From positions 124,001-188,000 of the forward strand of contig NZ_SGXD01000002.1 of NCBI RefSeq assembly GCF_004216915.1: DNA of 64,000 nucleotides. The letters run 5' to 3'. A program made the translations under genes and the position numbers. Positions 50,766 through 58,841 of the stretch are shown here, one piece after another. Position 1 is the first letter of the stretch. Each line of letters begins with the position of its first letter. The stretch comes from Motilibacter rhizosphaerae. Lineage in GTDB: Bacteria > Actinomycetota > Actinomycetes > Motilibacterales > Motilibacteraceae. The notes under the pieces were generated by a model, which saw only the letters and a program-made list of their open reading frames with translations, had not been told where the DNA came from and searched no databases.

Positions 50766-51800
50766 ATGGAGCGACAGGACCGTACGGGAGCGCACAGGGG
50801 ACGCTCCCGCAGGATGTGGGGTGCAGGCGGGGCGCTGCTGGCCGTGCTCGTGCTGGCCGGGTGCACGGGGGACGCGAAGTCGGACTCCGCCGCCTCGTCC
50901 ACCTCGGCCGGCTCGTCCGGAGGCGGCTCGGCCACCCGGCAGATGGAGGGGACGGCTGCCGCTCCGGCCGCACCGGTCCCGGCGGCCGGGGCCTCGGCCG
51001 CCGCCAGCTCGGCGGCCGAGGCTTCCTCCGGCGGCGGCCGGGCCCGTACGCCGCTGCACGCGCAGGCCCTCATCGTCACCGTGACCCGGACGGTGCAGGT
51101 CCACGACGCGGTCGCCTCCGCGCGCAAGGCCGCGGCTGACGCCGTCGCGCTCGGCGGCCGGCTCGACGGGGAGCAGAGCGGCTCCGAGCCGCAGCCGCTG
51201 CCGGCGAGCTCGGCGAGCTCCCCGCCAGCGACGCCGACCCTGCCGAGCCGCGTCCTCACGACCGACACCGTCACGCTGCGCGTCCCGACCGGTCAGGTGG
51301 ACGTCCTCGTCCGGAAGGTCGAGGCGCAGGGGAAGGTGCTCGCGGTCGGACGCACCGTCCAGGACGTCACGCAGCAGTCGGAGGACGTCGCAGCGCGGCT
51401 GGCGAACGCACGGGCCAGCGTCGTGCGCGTGCGCGGCTTCTACTCCCGCGCGACGAACGTGACGCAGCTGGTAGCGCTCGAGCGCGAGCTCTCGTCCCGC
51501 CTGGCGGACCTGGAGTCGCTAGAGCGGCAGAGCGCCGCGCTGGGGGCGCAGACCTCGCTCGCCACCGTGACGGCAACGTTCACCTCGACGCCACCGCCTG
51601 CTGCGAAGAGTCCTGCCCGCAAGGGGTTCGTCGCCGGTCTCGGCGCCGGGTGGGACGGGTTCACCGCCTCGACCGAGGTCGTGCTGACCGCCCTCGGTGC
51701 CGCGCTGCCGTTCGCGGTCCCGCTGCTCGTGCTCGCCCTGCTCGTCTGGTGGGCCCGCCGGCTGGTGCTGCGCCGCCGCTCGGCACCGTCCCTGCCCTAG
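50766..51800 (+). CDS. DUF4349 lipoprotein with C-terminal membrane span
   Basis: The 344-residue exported protein has an Arg-rich start, a signal peptide with lipobox (LAVLVLAGC), a Ser/Ala/Gly-rich linker, a DUF4349 domain (about 100-290, with TDTVTLRVPTGQVDVLVRKV and a coiled coil around ALERELSSRLADLESLERQ) and a final transmembrane helix. Both ends are thus membrane-anchored. Function unknown; the coiled coil may dimerise. ATG 50766 follows GGGCGAG weakly. Confidence 0.85.
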   Translation: MERQDRTGAHRGRSRRMWGAGGALLAVLVLAGCTGDAKSDSAASSTSAGSSGGGSATRQMEGTAAAPAAPVPAAGASAAASSAAEASSGGGRARTPLHAQALIVTVTRTVQVHDAVASARKAAADAVALGGRLDGEQSGSEPQPLPASSASSPPATPTLPSRVLTTDTVTLRVPTGQVDVLVRKVEAQGKVLAVGRTVQDVTQQSEDVAARLANARASVVRVRGFYSRATNVTQLVALERELSSRLADLESLERQSAALGAQTSLATVTATFTSTPPPAAKSPARKGFVAGLGAGWDGFTASTEVVLTALGAALPFAVPLLVLALLVWWARRLVLRRRSAPSLP

Positions 51801-51813
51801 CTAGCCTGCGGGG

Positions 51814-52461
51814 GTGGACGAGGACCGCCCCCGCGTGCTGGCCCGCGCCCAGGGCGTGAGCGGCGAGCTCGTGCTGCGCGAGCACGAGGGACGGCGCGAG
51901 GTCATCGCCGGCGGGGTGTTCCTCATGGACACGAGCGACGGACGCTCGGAGCGGCTGCTCGTCAGCGGCGCCGTACGCCCCGGCGGGCACGTCCTCGTCG
52001 GGGGCCTGGGCGTCGGCTCCAGCCTGCAGGAGGCGCTCGACGCGGGCGCGGCGCACGTCACCCTGGTGGAGCTCGAGCCCGCGCTCGTCGGGTGGCACCG
52101 CGAGGGGCTGCTCGGAGCCGCGAGCGCGGCGGCGCTCACCGACCCGCGCGTGGAGCTGGTCGTGGCCGACGTCATCGACGTGCTCGGCGAGCGTCCCGGC
52201 GCGTACGACGCGGTGTGCCTGGACACCGACAACGGGCCGGACTGGCTGGTGCGGCAGGAGAACGGTGCGCTCTACGGCGACGCCGGCCTCGCCACCGCGC
52301 TCGCCGCGCTGCGCCCGGGCGGCGTGCTCGCTCTGTGGAGCGCCGGCCCGTCGCCGGAGTTCGAGCGGCGGCTGCGCGGACTCGCAGGTGGGGTGCGCCG
52401 CGAGGAGGTGCCGGTACGCCGCGGCGAGCCCGACGTCGTCTGGTTCGCCACGGCGCCCTAG
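51814..52461 (+). CDS. Spermidine synthase-like methyltransferase-fold protein
   Basis: The 215-residue protein has a class I SAM/decarboxy-SAM binding fold: HVLVGGLGVGSSLQEALDAG, VTLVELEPALVGW, DVIDVLGERPGAYDAVCLD. It resembles the polyamine aminopropyltransferase superfamily but is short and lacks the N-terminal tetramerisation domain. GTG 51814 is six bases after TAGCCT (51802-51807), a leaderless arrangement. Confidence 0.8.
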   Translation: MDEDRPRVLARAQGVSGELVLREHEGRREVIAGGVFLMDTSDGRSERLLVSGAVRPGGHVLVGGLGVGSSLQEALDAGAAHVTLVELEPALVGWHREGLLGAASAAALTDPRVELVVADVIDVLGERPGAYDAVCLDTDNGPDWLVRQENGALYGDAGLATALAALRPGGVLALWSAGPSPEFERRLRGLAGGVRREEVPVRRGEPDVVWFATAP

Positions 52462-52471
52462 GCCGGCAGGC

Positions 52472-52750
52472 TCACGCCTCGGACTGGTCGATGCCGGGCA
52501 CGTCCCGCGTCGGCAGCGTCACGTGCTCCCCGGCGTCGGTGACGTAGAACTTCTCGCCGGTCGTCGCCCCGTCGTTGCTCCGCTCGTCGAGCGAGGCGGT
52601 GCCCGCGGCGCTGTGCGTGCTGCCGTTGCCGAACCTGCTGCCGCCGTCGCCGGTGCCGTGCGTCACCATGCCCTCGGCCGTGGCCGCGGGCTCGACGTGG
52701 GGGTCGTCCTCCCCGGTGTGGGCCGTCGCCGGACCGCTGACCTCGCTCAT
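52472..52750 (-). CDS. 92-residue hydrophilic protein of PRC-barrel operon
   Basis: Last gene of a three-gene operon, coupled by ATGA. MSEVSGPATAHTGEDDPHVE begins an acidic, Gly/Thr/Ser-rich, probably disordered protein; the C-terminal TGEKFYVTDAGEHVTLP looks more ordered. No family recognised. Confidence 0.65.
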   Translation of the reverse strand: MSEVSGPATAHTGEDDPHVEPAATAEGMVTHGTGDGGSRFGNGSTHSAAGTASLDERSNDGATTGEKFYVTDAGEHVTLPTRDVPGIDQSEA

Positions 52751-53076
52751 GCGTCCTCCGCCCGCTCGCCCGCCGCGCGGCCCTCGCGCGTACGGCGCAC
52801 CTCCATGTCCACGGCGTGGCCCTCGGCCTCGGCGCGGACCCTGCGCTGCTCGTCGGTGAGCTGCTCGCCGCTGAGCTCGATGTCGGTGATCTGCTGGATC
52901 TCGTCGCGCACCTGCGCGCCGTGCCAGGCCTCGCTCGGGGTGACGGCGTCGTCCGCCGGCAGGTGCCCCTCGCGGGCCGGCTCGCCGGCCACGCCCTCGA
53001 CGCCACCGCTACCGTCCCAGTCGCGGACGGCCTGGCCGGCGAGCGGCCCGCGCTCGTCCTGCGTCTGCTCGCTCAA
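52747..53076 (-). CDS. 109-residue acidic protein of PRC-barrel operon
   Basis: Middle gene, with ATGA overlaps at both ends. MSEQTQDERGPLAGQAV leads into an acidic protein; the C-terminal half (DEIQQITDIELSGEQLTDEQ, then RRVRAEAEGHAVDMEVRR) is probably helical. Unknown function. Confidence 0.65.
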   Translation of the reverse strand: MSEQTQDERGPLAGQAVRDWDGSGGVEGVAGEPAREGHLPADDAVTPSEAWHGAQVRDEIQQITDIELSGEQLTDEQRRVRAEAEGHAVDMEVRRTREGRAAGERAEDA

Positions 53077-53417
53077 CTCGCACTCCCCTGCTGGTAGGGC
53101 AGCCCGTGCGGCAGCCCGTAGTGGTCGTAGAGCAGCGCGGCATCGGCCGGCTCCAGCTGGCCGCCCTCCGCGTCGTACTCGGGGGCGCTGCGCACGAGCT
53201 CCTCGCCGAACGCGACCCGCAGCACGCCCGCCGTGACCTCGGCGCCCTCGACCGGTACGAAGCGGACCGCGTCCCCGAGGTCGACCGCCACGAAGGACGG
53301 GTGCTGGGTGTTGTCGCTGCGGTAGACCTCCGTGACGGACCCGATCCGGGTCCCCGCGCTGTCGAGGACGTCCGCGTCCACCATCAGCGCCTCGTCGGCG
53401 GGGCCGAGCTCGCTCAC
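53073..53417 (-). CDS. PRC-barrel domain protein
   Basis: This 114-residue protein has a PRC-barrel core: DVLDSAGTRIGSVTEVYRSD, PSFVAVDLGDAVRFVPVEGA and VLRVAFGEELVRSAPE. PRC-barrels occur in RimM and in stress or surface-related small proteins of actinobacteria. GTG 53417 follows CGGAGG. First gene of the operon, behind a GTGT-N15-GGGTAG promoter, so a general-stress role is likely. Confidence 0.85.
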   Translation of the reverse strand: MSELGPADEALMVDADVLDSAGTRIGSVTEVYRSDNTQHPSFVAVDLGDAVRFVPVEGAEVTAGVLRVAFGEELVRSAPEYDAEGGQLEPADAALLYDHYGLPHGLPYQQGSAS

Positions 53418-53466
53418 CGTGCCTCCGGCTGCTCCGGTCGTGCCGGACCGTCCGGCACCAGGGCCC

Positions 53467-53491
53467 CTACCCGGGCTCGGCACCGCGACAC
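53467..53491 (-). promoter_or_regulatory. Stress-sigma-like promoter of PRC-barrel operon
   Basis: Minus strand GTGT (53491-53488), 15 bases, GGGTAG (53472-53467). Identical boxes and spacing to those at 45783-45807. The leader is about 45 bases. Confidence 0.5.
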
Positions 53492-53500
53492 GCACCGTGA

Positions 53501-54589
53501 TCAGCCGGCGGTGGTCCCCGTGCGCTCGTGCACGAGCTCGACGACGCGGCGGAGCACGTCCGGGTCGCTCGCGGGCAGGACGCCGTGGCCGAGGTTGAAC
53601 ACGTGCCCCGGGAGGTCGCGCGCCTCGTCGAGGACGCGCAGGACCTCGCGCTCGACCACAGGCCACGGGGCCAGCAGGACGGCGGGGTCCAGGTTGCCCT
53701 GGAGCGGCTTGCCAGCTGCGCGGCGCGCCGCCTCGTCGAGCGGCACCCGGAAGTCCACGCCCACGACCTCGGCGCCGGTGGCGGCCATCGAGCCGAGCAG
53801 CTCACCCGTGCCGACCCCGAAGGTGATGCGCGGGACGCGCCCCTCCAGCGCGCCCAGCACCTGCGCGCTCCACGGCGCCACGTGCTCCTCGTAGAGCCGG
53901 CGCGGCAGCACGCCCGCCCACGAGTCGAACAGCTGCACCGCGCTCGCGCCCGCGTCGACCTGCACCCGGAGGAACGCCGCGCTGATGGCCGCGAGCCGCG
54001 ACATGAGCCCCGCCCAGAGCTCCGGCTCGCCGAGCATCAGCGCCTTCGTCCGCGCGTGCTCCTTCGACGGCCCGCCCTCGACGAGGTACGTCGCCAGCGT
54101 GAACGGCGCGCCGGCGAACCCGATGAGCGGCGTGCTGCCGAGCTCGCCGACCAGCGAGCGCACGGCCTCCGTGACGTACGCGACGTCGCCCGGCTCGAGG
54201 GGCCGGAGCCGCTGCAGGTCGGCGGCCGTGCGGACGGGGTCGGCGATGACCGGGCCGACGCCGGGCTTGATGTCGAGGTCGACGCCGACGGCCTTGAGCG
54301 GGACCACGATGTCGCTGTAGAAGATCGCCGCGTCCACGCCGTAGCGGCGCACGGGCTGCAGGGTGATCTCCGTGACGAGGTCGGGGCGGGCGCAGGACTC
54401 GAGCATGGGCACCCCCTCGCGCACGGCGAGGTACTCCGGCAGCGAGCGCCCGGCCTGCCGCATGAACCAGACGGGGGTGCGCTCGGGGCGCCCTCCGCCG
54501 GCCGCCACGAGCAGCGGGGAGTCCTGGAGGTGCTCCTGCACCGCGGTCCAGCGGACGGGGGCGGCGGTGCGGACGGTCACGCGGAGCAT
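53501..54589 (-). CDS. hemE: Uroporphyrinogen decarboxylase
   Basis: HemE converts uroporphyrinogen III to coproporphyrinogen III. The 362 residues include [16 protein letters not shown] with the conserved Arg residues, [18 protein letters not shown] with the catalytic Asp, [17 protein letters not shown] and [16 protein letters not shown] 54589 (MLRVTVRT); upstream codons run into the TetR operator. Divergent from the TetR gene. Confidence 0.96.
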   Translation of the reverse strand: MLRVTVRTAAPVRWTAVQEHLQDSPLLVAAGGGRPERTPVWFMRQAGRSLPEYLAVREGVPMLESCARPDLVTEITLQPVRRYGVDAAIFYSDIVVPLKAVGVDLDIKPGVGPVIADPVRTAADLQRLRPLEPGDVAYVTEAVRSLVGELGSTPLIGFAGAPFTLATYLVEGGPSKEHARTKALMLGEPELWAGLMSRLAAISAAFLRVQVDAGASAVQLFDSWAGVLPRRLYEEHVAPWSAQVLGALEGRVPRITFGVGTGELLGSMAATGAEVVGVDFRVPLDEAARRAAGKPLQGNLDPAVLLAPWPVVEREVLRVLDEARDLPGHVFNLGHGVLPASDPDVLRRVVELVHERTGTTAG

Positions 54590-54625
54590 GCTCCCAGACC
54601 CGCTCCCCCGCGGCGAACCGGATTC

Positions 54626-54668
54626 GTGAACGCTCGTTCTTGACTGCGCGTTCACCAACGCGTACGGT
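54626..54668 (+). promoter_or_regulatory. TetR promoter and operator
   Basis: A -35 TTGACT (54640-54645), 17-base spacer and -10 TACGGT (54663-54668) form the best sigma-A promoter in the window, seven bases before ATG 54676. GAACGCTCGTTC (54628-54639) is a perfect TetR-type palindrome, and GTGAACGC/GCGTTCAC arms (54626-54633, 54648-54655) bracket the -35. Binding would block the tetR promoter and perhaps hemE. Confidence 0.7.
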
Positions 54669-54675
54669 CCTCATC

Positions 54676-55116
54676 ATGGGGCGACCGAGGGGCTTCGACG
54701 AGGCCGACGTGCTGGCGGCCGCCGCGGCGGCCTTCGGCCGGCGCGGCTACGAGGCCACGTCCGTCGACGACCTCGTCACCGCGACCGGCCTGCACAGGGG
54801 CAGCCTCTACAAGGCGTTCGCGAGCAAGCGGGGGCTCTTCCTCGCCGTGCTCGCGCGGCACGTGGAGGAGGTCCTCCCCGCTGCGCTCGAGCGCGCCCGC
54901 GACGGTGCGGACCTGGTGGGCGGCGACGTCCTCGACCTCGTGCTCGTGGCCGCCCTCGAGGCAGCGCCCCACGACCCCTCGGCCGCCGCACTGGTGCGCA
55001 CGGCCTGCGACCTGCTCGCCGACCGCGGCCTCGCGGCGGCACCACCCGCCGGCGTGCCCCCCGTCGCGACCGCCCTGCTGGGCGCGCGGCTGGCGGCGCG
55101 CTGGCCCACCCCCTGA
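54676..55116 (+). CDS. TetR/AcrR-family regulator
   Basis: This short (146-residue) TetR protein has an N-terminal MGRPRGFDEADVLAAAAAAF, DDLVTATGLHRGSLYKAF and SKRGLFLAVLARHV. The ligand domain is truncated relative to the usual 190-220 residues. ATG 54676 gives a leaderless start. Likely autoregulated through the palindrome upstream. The next gene starts 11 bases after the stop. Confidence 0.9.
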   Translation: MGRPRGFDEADVLAAAAAAFGRRGYEATSVDDLVTATGLHRGSLYKAFASKRGLFLAVLARHVEEVLPAALERARDGADLVGGDVLDLVLVAALEAAPHDPSAAALVRTACDLLADRGLAAAPPAGVPPVATALLGARLAARWPTP

Positions 55117-55127
55117 AGGAGCACCCC

Positions 55128-55484
55128 GTGGCCATCCTCGAGATCGAGGGCGACGAGCTCGTCGTCACCCTGCAGGGCGCCGACCGCCTGCTCGCCCTCA
55201 AGCGGCGGATCGCCGTCCCGCTGCGCTGCGTGCGCGGGGCGACCGCCGACCCGGGCATGGCCCGGGAGCCCAAGGGCTGGCGGGGCCCCGGCGCGCACGT
55301 GCCCGGCGTCGTCGTCGCGGGCACCTTCCACCCCGACGGCGAGAAGGTGTTCTGGGACGTGCGCGACACCACCCGCGCGGTCGTCGTCGAGCTGCAGGAC
55401 CACGAGTACGCCCGCCTGGTCGTCGAGGTCGACGACCCGGCCGCGGTCGTGCGGTCGGTGGAGCAGGCGCTCGACGCCCGCTGA
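55128..55484 (+). CDS. Conserved hypothetical, TetR-linked
   Basis: GTG 55128 follows AAGGAG. The 118-residue soluble protein has a beta-rich pattern: MAILEIEGDELVVTLQGADR, RIAVPLRCVRGATADPG, PGVVVAGTFHPDGEKVFWD, AVVVELQDHEYARLVVEVDD. It looks like a PH-like barrel, with no catalytic residues evident. Probably the target of the adjacent TetR. Confidence 0.8.
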   Translation: MAILEIEGDELVVTLQGADRLLALKRRIAVPLRCVRGATADPGMAREPKGWRGPGAHVPGVVVAGTFHPDGEKVFWDVRDTTRAVVVELQDHEYARLVVEVDDPAAVVRSVEQALDAR

Positions 55485-55583
55485 GCGGCGACACGCCGGG
55501 CGCAGCGGTGCGTGACTCCGTCGGTGGCGCGTGCGACGGTGGACGCGTTCGAACACCTGCACGAGACGGACAGGAGACCGCTG

Positions 55584-55817
55584 ATGCCCGCGACGCTCGT
55601 CCTGCTCTGGTGCGGCGACTGCGCCAGCACGCAGGGGTTCGAGGCACCGCCGTGCGGTGCGGACCACGCCTGGTGCGCCGGGGCGGAGTGCCGGGAGCTC
55701 GTCTGCACGGGCTGCGGCGCCGCCGTGCTCGTGCTGGCGCCGGTCGACCTGCCGGCGGGCGCGCTGCCCGCTGCCGCGGAGGGGAGCGCCGCGTGGGCGC
55801 TGCCCCGCTCCGCCTGA
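55584..55817 (+). CDS. Small Cys-rich zinc-ribbon-like protein
   Basis: The 77-residue protein has CGDC, two isolated Cys, then C...C..C (WCAGAEC, VCTGCGAAVLVL), enough for one or two zinc sites. I choose ATG 55584 because AGGAG precedes it; an in-frame GTG at 55512 would add 24 residues. Function unknown. Confidence 0.6.
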   Translation: MPATLVLLWCGDCASTQGFEAPPCGADHAWCAGAECRELVCTGCGAAVLVLAPVDLPAGALPAAAEGSAAWALPRSA

Positions 55818-55917
55818 CCGCGTGCCCTCCCGCGGGCCGGAGCTGCCCGGCCGGTCGGGCCGCGCGCTCGGCCTCGTCGACCCGCCCGTCCTCCCCGCGA
55901 CCCGCGCGCCCCAGCCC

Positions 55918-56484
55918 GTGAGCACCGCTCCCCCGGCGGACCGCTGGACCGCGATGGCGTCGGGGCTGCGCGCGCTGCGCGTGCGTCCCGAGCTCGAGGT
56001 CGAGGAGGCGCCGGCCCCCGCCCGCCTGGCCCCGCACGCCGCCGCCGTCGTCGCCGACCTGCTCGTCGACGAGGAGGAGCTCGCCACCGCGCGGCTCGTC
56101 CTCCTCCACGACCCGGCCGGGCACGAGGCCTGGCAGGGCGACACCCGCCTGGTGGGCTTCGTCCGCGCCGAGCTCGAGGCCGAGATGGCCGCCGACCCGC
56201 TGCTCTGCCCGGTCGCGTGGGGCTGGCTGCTCGAGGCGCTCGAGGAGCAGGGCGCCGAGCACGTCGAGGCGAGCGGCACCGTCACCCGCATCGCGAGCGA
56301 GGGCTTCGGGGGCATGGCCGAGCGGGCCAGCGCCCAGGTCGAGGTCCGCGCGTCCTGGACCCCGGTCCTGCAGGACCCCGCGGGGTTGGCGGCGCACGCC
56401 GCGGCCTTCGGTCACCTGCTCTGCCACGCCGCCGGCCTGCCGCCCCTCCCCCCGGGCGTCGCCGTGCTCGGCCCGCAGCGCTAG
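55918..56484 (+). CDS. DUF3000 family protein
   Basis: This 188-residue actinobacterial protein of unknown function has family-like segments: APPADRWTAMASGLRALRVR, HAAAVVADLLVDEEELATAR, GHEAWQGDTRLVGFVRAELE and VEVRASWTPVLQD. GTG 55918 gives the usual length; open codons upstream are low-complexity. DUF3000 genes commonly lie near hemE and RNase D, as here. Confidence 0.8.
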   Translation: MSTAPPADRWTAMASGLRALRVRPELEVEEAPAPARLAPHAAAVVADLLVDEEELATARLVLLHDPAGHEAWQGDTRLVGFVRAELEAEMAADPLLCPVAWGWLLEALEEQGAEHVEASGTVTRIASEGFGGMAERASAQVEVRASWTPVLQDPAGLAAHAAAFGHLLCHAAGLPPLPPGVAVLGPQR

Positions 56485-56617
56485 GACCTCCCCTCCTTCG
56501 CGACGGCACCACCGCCGGTGCAACGCCGCCGCCTGGGCCTCTGCTCGCCGTCACGCGGGCGTCTCACGCGCGTCTCCCCTGGTCGTCACCCTCCCGTGCA
56601 CCCGTTCGCCCGTCCGA

Positions 56618-56647
56618 CGGAACCTGTGCGGCCCCGCAGGGGTTCCG
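56618..56647. promoter_or_regulatory. 14-bp-arm imperfect palindrome in 250-bp gap
   Basis: CGGAACC...TGCGG and CCGCA...GGTTCCG (56618-56631 with 56634-56647, two mismatches) lie 87 bases before the response regulator start. It may be an operator or a DUF3000 terminator. The rest of 56485-56733 has no plausible gene. Confidence 0.4.
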
Positions 56648-56733
56648 CTCAGGCACTCCGCGCCTCCGACGATCAGGACGGCACGCCAGGCAGGACGCCG
56701 GGCGAGCAGGACGACAGTTCACGGAGGAACACG

Positions 56734-57366
56734 GTGACGACCCTCGTCGACCGCGCGCACGGCGGTCTTCCCGCCCAGCGGAGCGCCCGATTCACGGCCC
56801 TGGTGGCCGTCCCCAACGCCTTCGCCCGTGAGACCCTCGCCCGCACGCTGCGGCTCGCCGGGGCGCGCGACGTGCTGGAGGCCGCGAGCGCGGCCGAGGC
56901 CCGCATCCGCGCCCGCTCCGGCACCAGCCGCGAGGTCGCGGTCGTGGCGGGCGCCCTGCCCGACGGCTCGGGCGCCACGCTGGTCGCCGAGCTGCGGGCG
57001 CTGGGCTGGCCCCACGCGCTGCTGCTCTCGAGCACCGACGACCCGTACGCCGTGCGCGCCGCCCTCGCGGCCGGCGCCCGGGGCTACCTGGTCGTCGGGC
57101 CGGACCAGCCCGCGGCGAGCAGCCCGGTGCCCAGCGGCCCGGCCGGCCGCTACTCCCCCCGCGGCCTGGCAGCGACCCTGTCCGCCCGCGAGATCGAGGT
57201 GCTCGCCCTCGTCGCCGACGGGCAGAGCAACAAGGAGGTCGGCGAGGCCCTCGGGCTCTCGGCGCTGACCGTCAAGAGCCACCTGGCCCGCATCGCCCGC
57301 AAGCTCGGCACGGGCGACCGCGCCGAGATGGTGATGGTCGCGCTGCGCGCGGGAGTCATCGAGTAG
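56734..57366 (+). CDS. Orphan NarL/LuxR-type response regulator with atypical receiver
   Basis: The 210-residue DNA-binding protein has a degenerate receiver (about 20-125) and a LuxR-type HTH (about 140-205: LSAREIEVLALVADGQSNKE and ALGLSALTVKSHLARIARKL). The phospho-acceptor site reads EVAVVAGALPDGSG, with Ala/Gly where Asp is expected, so classical phosphorylation is unlikely. No kinase is nearby. GTG 56734 follows GGAGG. It probably acts constitutively or binds a ligand. Confidence 0.88.
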   Translation: MTTLVDRAHGGLPAQRSARFTALVAVPNAFARETLARTLRLAGARDVLEAASAAEARIRARSGTSREVAVVAGALPDGSGATLVAELRALGWPHALLLSSTDDPYAVRAALAAGARGYLVVGPDQPAASSPVPSGPAGRYSPRGLAATLSAREIEVLALVADGQSNKEVGEALGLSALTVKSHLARIARKLGTGDRAEMVMVALRAGVIE

Positions 57367-57440
57367 CGCACGAGCTCCCGGACCCGCCGTGTAGGGCGGC
57401 GGTCCCGGGTCCGGGCGGGGGGACTGGACACCCCCTCGCC

Positions 57441-57497
57441 CCCGCACGACGAGGGCCTCCTCCCCCACCGGGGACGGGGCCCTCGTCGTCGTGCGGG
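57441..57497 (+). terminator. Hairpin terminator after response regulator
   Basis: Arms 57441-57457 and 57478-57497 pair over about 17 bases with a three-base bulge (GTC repeat). It lies between the regulator stop and the RNase D promoter. No gene in 57367-57566. Confidence 0.6.
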
Positions 57498-57566
57498 CGC
57501 CCGCGGCGGGGACGTCGTGGCGCGGCGCGGCGGCTCCGTGCGCGCACGCCGCATAGGGTGCGTGCC

Positions 57567-58832
57567 ATGCAGGAGGAGGAGGCGGCGCCGGAGGCTCCCG
57601 ACGTCCTCCCCGACGTGCCCGTCCTCGAGCCGCGCGAGGGCGTCCCCCAGCCCGTCGAGACCCGCGAGGCGCTGCTCGCGGCCGCCGCCCGCCTCGGGGC
57701 GGGCACGGGCCCCGTGGCGATCGACGCCGAGCGGGCCTCGGGCTACCGCTACTCGGCGCGCGCGTACCTCGTCCAGCTGCGCCGGGCCGGATCCGGCACC
57801 GTCCTCGTCGACCCGGTCCCCCTCGGCGGGCTCCACCCGCTCGACGACGTGCTCCACGACGCGGAGTGGGTGCTCCACGCCGCGAGCCAGGACCTCCCTT
57901 GCTTGGCGGGCGAGGGGATGCGCCCCGTCCGGCTGTTCGACACCGAGCTCGCCGGCCGCCTGCTCGGCCTGCCGCGGGTGGGGCTCGCCGCGATGGTCGA
58001 GGAGCTGCTCGGCTGGCGGCTGGAGAAGGGCTACTCCGCCGCGGACTGGTCCACCCGCCCGCTGCCCGAGCCCTGGCTGCGCTACGCCGCGCTCGACGTC
58101 GAGGTCCTGCTCGAGCTGCGCGACGCGCTCGAGGAGCGGCTGCGGGCGGCCGGCAAGTGGGAGTGGGCGCAGGAGGAGTTCGACGCGCTGACCCGCTTCG
58201 CCCCCGCGCCGCCGCCGGCCGAGCCGTGGCGGCGCACCTCGGGGCTGCACCGGCTGCGCCGGCCCCGCCAGCTCGCCGTGCTCCGCGAACTGTGGACGAG
58301 CCGCGACGAGCTCGCCCGTGAGCGCGACAGCGCCCCGGGCCGGCTGCTCCCCGACGCCGCGCTCGTCGAGCTGGCCCTGGCCTCGCCGCACACGCTCGAC
58401 GACCTGCTCGCCGTGCCCGCCTTCAAGGCCCGGCCCTCCCAGCGCCGCCGGGCCCGCCGGTGGCTCGACGCCGTGCACCGCGGCCAGCAGGTGCCGGACT
58501 CCGAGCTGCCGGCACCGGCGAGCGCCCCTGAGGGACCGCCGCCCGCGCGCTTCTGGAGCGAGCGCGAGCCGCTCGCCGCCGCCCGCTTGGCCACCGCACG
58601 GGCTGCGCTCGGCGCGCTCGCCGAGCGGCTCGAGCTGCCGGTCGAGAACCTCGTGCAGCCCGAGGCCGTGCGCCGGCTGTGCTGGTCCCCGCCCGATCCC
58701 GTCGACGAGGAGGCGGTGCGCGCGCAGCTGCTCGCGTCCTCCGCGCGTCCGTGGCAGGTCGAGCTCGCCGCGCCCCTGCTCGTCGCGGCGCTCACCTCCC
58801 CTCCACGGGCGGGGGCCCCGACCGCGTCGTAG
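57567..58832 (+). CDS. rnd: Ribonuclease D (HRDC domain)
   Basis: RNase D trims RNA 3' ends. The 421-residue DEDD exonuclease has VAIDAERASGYRYSARAYLV (D and E), WVLHAASQDLPCLA with the second Asp, and YAALDVEVLLELRDAL with the last Asp and Tyr. HRDC domains follow (about 230-300 and later). ATG 57567 is seven bases after TAGGGT (57554-57559). The TAG stop is part of the next promoter. Confidence 0.92.
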   Translation: MQEEEAAPEAPDVLPDVPVLEPREGVPQPVETREALLAAAARLGAGTGPVAIDAERASGYRYSARAYLVQLRRAGSGTVLVDPVPLGGLHPLDDVLHDAEWVLHAASQDLPCLAGEGMRPVRLFDTELAGRLLGLPRVGLAAMVEELLGWRLEKGYSAADWSTRPLPEPWLRYAALDVEVLLELRDALEERLRAAGKWEWAQEEFDALTRFAPAPPPAEPWRRTSGLHRLRRPRQLAVLRELWTSRDELARERDSAPGRLLPDAALVELALASPHTLDDLLAVPAFKARPSQRRRARRWLDAVHRGQQVPDSELPAPASAPEGPPPARFWSEREPLAAARLATARAALGALAERLELPVENLVQPEAVRRLCWSPPDPVDEEAVRAQLLASSARPWQVELAAPLLVAALTSPPRAGAPTAS

Positions 58833-58841
58833 CGTGCCGCC

